Shown here piece after piece: positions 56,079 to 64,000 of a stretch of 64,000 bases of DNA. The DNA lies in the NCBI RefSeq assembly GCF_000003855.2, contig NW_003101659.1, positions 461,475 through 525,474 of the forward strand, given 5' to 3'. The stretch's first letter is position 1; each line of letters opens with the position of its first letter. The translations under genes were made by a program, and so were the position numbers. The DNA is from Blastomyces gilchristii SLH14081 (taxonomy: Eukaryota; Ascomycota; Eurotiomycetes; Onygenales; Ajellomycetaceae). The notes under the pieces were generated by a model. That model was not told the DNA's origin. It saw only the letters and a program-made list of their open reading frames with translations, and did no database searches.

Positions 56079-58518
56079 TTATGAATAATTCCCTCTCTTC
56101 CCTCCCCTCTTCTGTCTGTCATGATGCGCCTTCAGCACATTTCTCGTCTCCACCAAACTCCTCTTCCCTTTACTCTTCGCCTTCCCCAACGTCATGAGGA
56201 AATTCTTCTTTCTCGCCTTCTCCTTATTAGTCGTACTCTTACCCTGAGCCTCCTTCCTCTCCTTCTTCTTTGCAGTCTTGCTCAAATGATCCGAGCGATC
56301 GGTCTTCATTTCCTTCATCCGGGCAATTTTCTCTGCGCGTGTGGCTTTACCGGCGGAGAGTGCGGCAAGTCCTTCGATTTCGGCTGCGGTGAGCGGATCA
56401 TCCATGTGTCTGGCGGCATTTGAGGTAGCAGCTGGCTTTTGACGCTGGGTCTTGTTTTGCGGTAGGAGAGATGAAACGCTTTGTTTGGCACGGAGCTCGG
56501 CTAGTTTGGCAAGATCTGCGGGCGTCAGAATACGGGTTGTTGCGAGAGTGGAAGGTTTCTTTTCTTTTCCTTTGTCATTTTGTGGGTCTTCCGTCGTGGC
56601 CCGCGATTCTCCATTCTCTTCATTAATTTTCGCCTTTTTGGCGGCCGGGCCCTCGTCCTCGGAGTCGCTGAGCTCGATATTGATCTCATCATCACTCTGA
56701 ACATCAATCCAACCGCCAGAATCATCACTTTCATCCCCCTCATCTACATCCCAAGCCCCCCAATCTTCTTCCTCATTTTCTGCCTCATCTCCGTCCTCAC
56801 CATCAGACGGCAGGCCCTGCTCGCGCCTTCTCTTGCGTCGCTCCTCTTCCTTCCACTGTTCTAGTAACTCAATCCCTTCAATCTCACCAGCGTCCTCCGC
56901 TCCAAAGCGGATATCTTTCCGCTCCCCAGCCTTCAGCTGGATTGTTGCATTCTTACCCCGGTCCCTTTTCTTCAATAACTCCGCGCCTACTTCTCGGTAA
57001 AGACTCAACAACCCCTTTGCAGCCATCATAACTCCCTTATCCTTGCTTTTCCGATACATGACCAAATCTTGGAGCAATGTATCATTCATGGCAAGTGGCT
57101 GTCTGACACATATTTCTCTAATCGCGTTTAAACCAGCGGACGCAACCTCTGCAGCGGCAGCTTCAGATACGAACTCATTTGCGATTTTCTGAACTAGTGG
57201 CTCGAGCACATCGGGCGGTACGAGCGGATGTGTTGATTGAGCTAGAGAGGCCAGGAATGAAGTGACCGATGGTTGCTTTGGCGTTAGATACTTAAGAAAG
57301 TATGAGTATAACTGGATCATCGTAAGCTTATGCAAGCCCACCAGCCGGGAGACAAGCTGCAAGACAAGTAATTTCTGCTCCAGATTAAGCTTGGACTTCG
57401 TATTTTGCAGGTGTTTCGAGAACAACGTCTCCGCAAAGCCCTGAGGGTCATATAGAAGGTGGAACGCAGAGAAATTCAGCGGGTGGGGTTGATTTTTCTT
57501 TTTTTCCTTCTTCTTGACCGCTGCAATAGCCTTGTCTATCTGGCGTGCCTTCTTCTTGCTCTTCTTGTTAATCGTAACCTGATGGCGTACCTGGGATACG
57601 TCAGGAATTTCATCATCGCTACTCTCGTCCTCCAACTCCTCTCTTTCCTTATCGCCGCCAAGGAAAAACCGAACGCCACCAACTGCCACTTTCTCATTAT
57701 CCGCCAGCGCCGCTTCTTTCATGATCTCCACTGCTTTGGTATCGTTCCATATTTGCCGCTTCCATAGTTCTCTTGTGATTTTTATGGCCCAAAGAGCTTT
57801 CACGGATGTTCTATCAGAGGTCACGAGATTGTAGAGGACGGTTTGGACGGTTCTGTTTAGCTTGTGGTTTACGGATTTCGAATTCGATGTGCGTAGGTCG
57901 GAGAGGATTTTCTGGAATATGAATGCTCGGAGAGTCTTGCTTGGGGTGGAGACTAGGACAGGGAAAAGGGTTTGTAGGAGTCTACAAAACATTAGTCCAT
58001 CTATCAAATCCGCAAAAGGGAAGTTGAAAAGCAACAGGCACATACGTAGCAGAATCAATAATCTCCTTCTTCCTTAACAATACTAGACTACCCACAATCT
58101 TCTCTCTCAATTCCGGCTCGAGCACCGCATGGTGCAGTGTCAAAATCTCAGTCAACTCATTGGCGAAATTCTTCGTGATGTCCCGGTAGCAGTCGGCGAC
58201 ATGCGCGATAAATTCAATGAGGTCACGCAACGAAATTATTCCCGTATCCGTTGCGGACGAGGGCGCCGCCATGAATATCTCCCGGTGGCTTTCATATTGG
58301 TAGTGTTGGCTTCGGAAATCTTCGATGTAGGACTGTGGGTCTCGCCGAATCTTATGCTGGAGGTTTGTCCTGTAGAGTGTTTGCGACGTTAGCTTCTGCT
58401 CTTTTTCATCCGGCGTATTTTCGCAGCAGAAGGGAGTAGAGGAAATGCAGTTTTTTCTTATCAATCCTTACAGGTCAGCATCCACCTTTTCCAAGGCTCC
58501 TAATTTGCGTTTCCCCAT
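56079..58518 (-). CDS. SDA1: SDA1, 60S ribosome biogenesis and export factor
   Basis: Three exons: 58518-58472, 58369-58046, 57981-56079 (757 aa); introns 102 and 64 nt with GTAAGG and GTATGT donors. Exon 1 encodes MGKRKLGALEKVDADL and exon 2 continues TNLQHKIRRDPQSYIEDFRS, the conserved SDA1 start. Later come VGSLVLLRKKEIIDS, a NUC130/SDA1-like helical region (PHPLNFSAFHLLYDPQGFAE) and a long acidic stretch (residues about 525-620). The end is RTRN-type basic, KGKRSLVETRNVLKAHHDRQ followed by KRGGKRGNYS. Sda1 acts in the nucleolus and nucleus on pre-60S particles. Confidence 0.95.
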
Positions 58519-58842
58519 GGCTGGTGGATTGGCTGGGGTATGGATGATAAGATATGTTGTATGGTGGTTGTGAAGCTTGTCGGATTTTCTTGCCAAGTCT
58601 TATTATTTTTTTTGCTAGTTGATGCAAACTAAATAACTCCGAGCGGAGCGGAACCACCGAAGTCCAACACTATAACTATACAACGACGAGGGAATCTGGC
58701 TTCTTTTCTTTTCTTTTCTTTTCTTTTCTTTCTTTCTTTCTTTCTTTTTTAAGAGAAAAGTCTATGTTTTCGAAGGCTATGTAGCTCATTTCTGTAATCT
58801 TGTTCTACCTATATATGAACACTCATCTTTCTAATCACTATC
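58519..58842. promoter_or_regulatory. SDA1 upstream region with CTTTT/CTTT repeats
   Basis: A 324-bp region upstream of the SDA1 start. It contains about six CTTTT units followed by about five CTTT units at 58701-58750 (reads as AAAAG repeats on the gene's strand). Its role as promoter is inferred from position. Confidence 0.45.
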
Positions 58843-58905
58843 ACATACGACCATAGGCCGTGGGAAACAATGCTTCCCGTCAGCTCAGTTGTACTTGAAC
58901 CACCT
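58843..58905 (+). pseudogene. truncated 5S rRNA relic
   Basis: ACATACGACCATAGG at 58843 and GCTTCCCGT, AGCTCAG and GTACTTGA up to about 58902 follow the 5' half of fungal 5S rRNA in order, with scattered mismatches (for example TTGTACTTGAACC against CCGTACTTAAGCC). The 3' half with the internal C-box promoter element is not present, so it should be non-functional. Filamentous fungi carry dispersed 5S genes, so such relics are expected. Confidence 0.8.
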
Positions 58906-59489
58906 CGATAAGCTGGACCGATTTCAAATGCCTTCTTCGATGCCGCTTCTAAAGTCGCCCAACATCGCCGAGTGATGGGAAAACCCTTGCATGCTGTGGA
59001 TAGACTGCACCTACAGGACTAACTGGTTCCCAAACACCCCCATTGCTAAATACCGTGGGTGCTTCATTCATAGGGAAGACATTCTACGCCGGTATAACCT
59101 CCCTACCGGGGAAGACGGAGGTAGATTATACAGCCGCGGTAAACTTGGTGAAGGAGAATTACATTCAGAAAATCACGCCCTTATGGAGCTGCTATCCCTA
59201 CACGATATTTACCAACAAGAAGAACGGGCTGATTCGGTGGTTAAGGGCGTATTTCTCTTCTCGCAGGTGATGCTTTTGCCTATGGAATATCAAGGTCAAT
59301 CTTCCTGCTGCGCACGCCCTACTTTTAGGGAGATGATTTGTGAAGAAATCAAGGGAGGGGCTCTTGCTGAAGGAGGAGCACGGCGCAGAGTGACATAAGT
59401 AGAGGGATCAACTATTTACGCGCTGGAAAAACGTCGTTTTATGCTCATAGGCGGATAAAAATGATAATGCAGTCCCATCCCAGAATAAT
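58906..59489. other. region after the 5S relic
   Basis: Two overlapping plus-strand frames (58991-59398 and 59043-59270) are open but resemble no family I know. One contains TEVDYTAAVNLVKENYI. They may be remains of an unknown gene. Confidence 0.3.
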
Positions 59490-60565
59490 TTATACAACAT
59501 CTTGAATTTTGCCATATTCAGGGAGAGCCCATTTTCGCATCCATTCTGACTTGAGAATTTGCTTGGTCGTAGGGCGATTCTCAGGTCTGAATGAGAACAT
59601 CGGACGTAGCATGTCGAAGAAAGCTTCCCTCTCCCTTGCATCAAACGACGGTATGCCACTCTCTTGCCTGGGCTGTTGCACGCTATCCTCAAACCGATCG
59701 TCCCAGGATCGGAAAGGGTTGCGGTTTATTGGCTTACCGTCCTCAGTAAATTTCAGTCGTCGCGCCTCCCACTTTCTCCACCATTCAAGCGGCAAAATAC
59801 CAAGAGCATCGACATGCTCACGGGTCATGTCGTCCTCCGTCATGAGAAACCCTTCAAACAATGGTCGTTGGGCGACGATTGACCATATGGTACAGGCAAG
59901 AGTCCAAATGTCCGATGGAAAAGATAGAGAGTTGTTTGGTTCAAACCGCGCCTCGGGGGAACGGATAGCAAGGGGGGTGTGGGATTCGTATTTCCGTTCT
60001 TTTGAGCGGGAAAAGGCTTCACCAAAGTCCGTAAGCAGGATCCTGGCTTCTGAAAGTGTGATTTTCTCACTCGCTTCACCCAACCAAATGGGCGCAATGC
60101 CGTGGGACGGAACTCCAGGCGGAAGAGGGTTGCCATCTAGACGAACAATTGGGTCAAGTTCCGGTGCTCCATATTTCTCATATAATTGATTGAGTGACAG
60201 CTGGTCAAAATTGCGCGGAACTTTGAGAAGAATGTTGCCAAGGTGAAGGTCTCCATGGACGATTCCTTGGGCATGGACAAAATCAACCACAAGAACGAGT
60301 TGCGTAACTAGCCAATGACCTGGCTACGTCTAGCTGAAATAAGCGGATCCATGAGCCATCTTTCGCTCCGGAGAGGCTGGCGCTCGCTGGCGCTGAAACG
60401 TAGCAAGCATGGTTGCCATTCGTGCCGTGAATGGTGAACCTATCTAGAATCACAGGGATCATCATCTTTCCTGGATGGTTGACTAGAGGACAATGAGGGC
60501 CAGCGAGGGCGGTTATAATGTCCACTTCCTTTGGATGAGCAAAAACAATGCGGGCGCGACAACCG
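59490..60565 (-). pseudogene. second SRPK-like kinase, frameshifted
   Basis: The upstream part in one frame reads AHPKEVDIITALAGPHC, TIHGTNGNHACYVSAPASAS and QLDVARSLASY. The downstream part in another frame reads LVLVVDFVHAQGIVHGDLHL, GNILLK, ILLTDFGEAFS, IRSPEARFEPN, SDIWTLACTIWSIVAQRPLF and ends at 59490. Together they give the C-helix to C-terminus of an SRPK-like kinase. The switch near 60298-60312 is too tight for an intron, so a small indel is the likely cause. The Gly-rich loop exon was not found upstream. It resembles but clearly differs from the intact kinase at 13936-15370, so it is another family member and not a recent copy. Confidence 0.65.
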
Positions 60566-62830
60566 AATGGCGAATGATGACAATAGACCCATCACCATAT
60601 CATGCGGAGAATTTAAGCCAAAAGAAGTTCGATAAAATCAAGCACATGATAGTAGCTCAAACTGTTGGGGGTCCCGGGTTGATCGGCCCTTCTACCAGCA
60701 GTGCGCTGGTGGTGATTGAGCTCTTTTGCCCCAGTAGCCTACACAAACTTGGATGAATTGTGTCCTGACACACACGCGCCAGCCAACCCGAGAGGTGCGA
60801 CCGATCAGTGGGTGGAGCGGGTGGAGCGGGTAATAGAAAGTCTGAACCTTGATACAAAGCGTTTATCGATTGGCTGACAACCAGCAATCAGAAGAAAGCC
60901 ACCCCTGCTGTAACATACTATGTAGGGCCTCATCAACGCCGTCAAGGTCCAATCGAACTCCTGCACTGAAGTGCAAAATGACCGGGATACTTGGTCGAAG
61001 ACCAAGCACCGCTGCTGTCCCAATATGAGGAGCCCTAATAATGGTCAAAAATACCCGCCAGGATTTGATACCATGATCAAGTTGATATGCATACTGCATG
61101 ACCTCTAGGAGATGGCCCAGTGCCTCGACTTCCCTATCTAGTTGTTCCTAAAGTATCAAAAGCATTATTCGATGGGATCCAAGTCCATGAAACGGCCTGG
61201 CGATTGCCAGAAGCGAAATTGGTGCACGAGGCAGGCTGCGGCTTCCAACATGGCTATAAAAGCGGACACAGCCTTGGACGAAATACAATGCAGCTGCATC
61301 TTGCAATTTTTCCCCCTTACCCCAAAGCTCCAAAGTATTGCCTCTGCAGCGACAAACCCCATCCGAGAGACCATCTAAGCAACCATGTCTACGGTCAATA
61401 TGGTGAAATATTATTTTTACAAGGGCATGGTCCCGAAAGACTAAGACCACCTGCGCTAGCTTGTGGCTTTGGCATATCAGACAGCCAGAGATAGAAAGCT
61501 CTATCCGAAGGCGGTTCTTATTAGGTGCGTACACAATGCATTCGAGCAAACGATACTTATACGCGTTCTTGTTTTCTTGAATTCCTACTAGATGCTAGCT
61601 AATGTCTGGATAAAAGTTTGCAGGTCCGAAGGTTCATGATACAACCAGTATCAATGGCATACAACCAGAAAGATCCTTTGGGTCCACACGTGACTCTTTG
61701 CTACGAAGACGAGAATCAACTCCGACATGGGACTCACGTCGCTAGCCATGGCTATGTTCGCGGGAAAGACGACATTGTGTTTGTGCTCGCAACACATGCT
61801 GGAGAGAAGATTGACTCGGCCAAAAGGCAACAGGGCAAAAAGATAGTATGGCCAGCGGAAATAAGCTTGAGGCTGTACCAGAGATCGGCTACGGCCATCT
61901 TCCAAGTGACTAGAACCGGAATCGGTGTTTGAAGTGTCTTGGTTGATTAGAGCGGTGATCTGCTTCTTGGGAGTACTGTCGAGTTTAGTGCCGTTTACTG
62001 AATGTGATACACAAAAGGTTTTGTCCATTTCTCTTAGTTGCCGGGATCTCAGTTGCTGATCCAATAGCCCTCTTAGCCTTCTGGCAATGGACACATGCAT
62101 AAATTGGGCTTCAGGATATGAGAGTACCGTGATCATGAGCTTTTCTTAGAGATAGTAATATACATTCACACCTTATAACTTTCTAAATGTCGTCATGAAA
62201 TGTCACTGGAATATTAAAATTTTGTTAGAATCTGGAACCTGAGATGAATAGTAGCTGATTTTCAGCTTAATCCAGATATGAAGAGGTAGGAGAACTTAGT
62301 TCGGTTCTTGATTTTATTCCGCTGTTCTCTATCGTTTTTCTGTTCTCTATTTTATTTCCTTGTCCTGTCATGTTGGCTTCATTCGTGTGGTTTTGTTGCA
62401 TTTGGAGTTGATGTGATGCTGTCAAACGTCCCAGTGAACGAGGACAGCCTGACCTAGGGTAAACAGACTAATCGAGAAAATGGCGGACTTTTTCCTGTTC
62501 AATTGACAAAAGAAAAATTTCTTCATGATTCATTCAACTACGTAGAGGAACAATAAGCAAAAAGAAAAGAAAAATTGTCCCGTTGTGGAGTATTTCTGTT
62601 CTTTCAACAGACCCAGTCCAGATATAAAAATTTGGGTCCCTTTTTTAATTCTTTTGTGTTAAAAAAAAATCGCAGATGAACGTGAGAAATAAAATCCACC
62701 GAACACCGCAGATTATGGCAATAAACGCACACACACACGGAACATACACAAGAAACACCACATCCTCCCCGGCACGCCCCTCCACAACACAACCAGCAAT
62801 AACCCCCCCCGGCCCCCAATTGCAAATCGT
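60566..62830. other. gene-poor region with possible coding remnants
   Basis: Overlapping frames on both strands at 60650-62136, none with a recognised domain except the weak candidate at 61618-61932. From about 62140 to 62650 there is AT-rich spacer, then the 3' region of RPS5. Confidence 0.35.
61618..61932 (+). other. possible exon of an unknown gene
   Basis: A 104-codon frame reads KDPLGPHVTLCYEDENQLRH and THVASHGYVRGKDDIVFVLA, then KIVWPAEISLRLYQ, which looks protein-like. It follows a plausible intron (GTGCGT at 61523, TTTGCAG at 61622), and the sequence before that donor reads RDRKLYPKAVLI. The frames do not join cleanly and no start is clear, so this may be part of a decayed or misread gene. 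I do not recognise the family. Confidence 0.3.
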
Positions 62831-63882
62831 TTACCGATTGCTCTTGGCCACACGCTCCAGCTCGTCCTTCTTCTTGATGGCGTACGAGTTCGAGCTTCCC
62901 TTGGCGGCGTTGATCAGCTCTTCGGCAAGGCACTCAGCGATGCTCTTGACGTTGCGGAAAGCGGCCTCACGGGCACCAATGGTCAGGAGGGCAATGGCCT
63001 GGTTGACGCGGCGGAGAGGGGAGACGTCGACGGCCTGGCGACGGACGGTACCGGCGGAGCCAATTCTGGTGCTGTCTTCTCTGGGTCCGCAGTTGACGAT
63101 GGCGTCGACAGCGACTTGGATGGGGTTTTGGTCGGTCATGATGTGGATCTATAGAGTAAACAAAAAAATTGGACCCGGTTAGAACTCAGATAACTCCCTC
63201 GATCAATTGTTTGATGTTCTTCTTTTGCTCCAATTACTCAGAGAAGGTGAGTTAGGGGTAGGATGTAATATCTTGCACGTACGATTTCGAAAGTGTGGGC
63301 AACAATGCGGACAGCCATGAGCTTCTTTCCGTTGTTACGGCCGTTCATCATCAGAGAGTTGGTGAGTCGCTCAATAATGGGGCATTGAGCCTTTCGGAAT
63401 CGCTTGACAGCATATCGTCCGGCGGAGTGGGAGATGTAGACGGGCTGGCGGATTTGGATGTAGTCGCTGTATCGAGAGTTCCAGAAGTCAGCGCGCCTAT
63501 ACCACCAAATAGAAACAGAAACCAATTTGAACAATCGATAGCCCTGCGCATCCGTCATCCTCCCTCCCCCCGCCCTGCTTTCCTCCTATATCGATTGTTG
63601 ACATTTTCATACTGTTCATCCCCAGCCAATACCGCGCATGCCACACCACACCTGTAACACCGCCCGCTCTCTTGAACAGAACTGAAATCACCGAAAAAAT
63701 ACAAGACTTCACACAAGTGCAGATGCAAAGCACACATACGTCAAAGACATATCCCGGACCTCAATATCCTCATAGCTCCATTTGTTGAAGAGCTTGACGC
63801 TGCCGATTTCAGCGGCAACTTCCTTAGGCAGGACTTGGTACCCCATGGGGCTTTCGACCTCGACTTCCCCGCTGTCGGACAT
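62831..63882 (-). CDS. RPS5: 40S ribosomal protein S5 (uS7)
   Basis: Three exons: 63882-63740, 63496-63283, 63148-62831 (224 aa); introns 243 and 134 nt (GTATGT, GTACGT donors). Exon 1 is [20 protein letters not shown], then [19 protein letters not shown]. Exon 2 is [60 protein letters not shown]. Exon 3 is [40 protein letters not shown] and the end [13 protein letters not shown]. uS7 binds the 18S rRNA head near the mRNA exit (E) site. A long first intron near the start is typical of fungal ribosomal-protein genes. Confidence 0.97.
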
Positions 63883-64000
63883 GTTTTCGTTGTGTGGGTT
63901 TGGACGCCGTTGAACAACCTGGACGAGGGAAGGGGACGAAAGGGTGGGCGGGTGGAATTGTCGTCGTTGTCGTCGTCGTGTCGGCGTGTGTCGTCGTTCT
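63883..64000. promoter_or_regulatory. RPS5 5' UTR and upstream start
   Basis: Immediately upstream of the RPS5 ATG. On the gene's strand it is rich in ACGACGACG-type repeats (63960-64000). The promoter proper probably lies outside the window. Confidence 0.4.

Noticed and set aside
62604..63182. Frames of 109 and 168 codons at the RPS5 3' end
   Set aside because: Shadows of the RPS5 last exon and its 3' UTR.

Overview
The window is nuclear DNA of a filamentous ascomycete. Genes carry short introns (about 50-250 nt, GT-AG, CTAAC/CTGAC-type branch sites just upstream of the acceptor), intergenic spacers are long, and the protein set (DUF7053-type protein, Mpv17/PMP22, SRPK-like kinases, a PARP-ubiquitin-conjugating fusion, a short fungal COG7-like protein, a dispersed 5S rRNA relic) is typical of Eurotiomycetes. 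Frequent decayed genes, long gene-poor spacers and homopolymer tracts make an Onygenales/Ajellomycetaceae-like genome my best guess. That placement is inference and was not tested by any search.

Layout. 1-4.4 kb: AT-rich, transposon-derived ground with a MITE-like element (2271-2467) and an RNase H relic of a LINE (3398-3583). 4.4-15.4 kb: AIG2/GGCT-fold protein (+), DUF7053-type protein (-), PEX11-family protein (-), a Cys-motif protein of unknown function (-), SRPK-like kinase (-). 16.2-23.3 kb: Mpv17/PMP22 protein (+), proteasome subunit Rpn6 (-) sharing a 344-bp divergent promoter with SOF1 (+), then a short-chain dehydrogenase (-). 24-28 kb: two decayed genes, one remnant of a fungal family I know only by pattern (-) and one PD-(D/E)XK-like gene broken by a single nonsense codon (+). 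28.9-32.7 kb: a 1222-residue PARP-UBC fusion (-). 35-45.2 kb: COG7-like subunit (+), a type II membrane glycosyltransferase (+), RNA polymerase III subunit RPC17/Rpc9 (-), NOP58 (-) divergent from the V-ATPase subunit VMA6 (+). 45.2-49.4 kb: 4.1 kb without a supportable gene, ending in a TATA promoter for a small secreted protein (+). 51.9-53.9 kb: an intron-containing pseudogene of cytosolic glutaminyl-tRNA synthetase. 54.5-64 kb: Spd1/Dif1-type ribonucleotide-reductase regulator (-), SDA1 (-), a truncated 5S rRNA relic, a second, frameshifted SRPK-like kinase (-) and ribosomal protein S5/uS7 (-).

Themes. Five genes serve ribosome synthesis or its transcription machinery (SOF1, NOP58, SDA1, RPS5, RPC17). 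They are scattered among unrelated genes on both strands, so this looks like ordinary eukaryotic mixing and not an operon or cluster. I see no biosynthetic gene cluster, CRISPR array or tRNA. The points most worth a second look are the PARP-UBC fusion, the very short first exons of SOF1 (ATG only) and RPC17 (ATGAAA), an apparent GC-AG intron in VMA6, the intron-bearing GlnRS pseudogene, and the long empty region before a secreted protein that lacks Cys, Trp, His and Tyr.

Exon limits were set by hand from splice signals, reading-frame phase and remembered family conservation. They are not transcript-supported.
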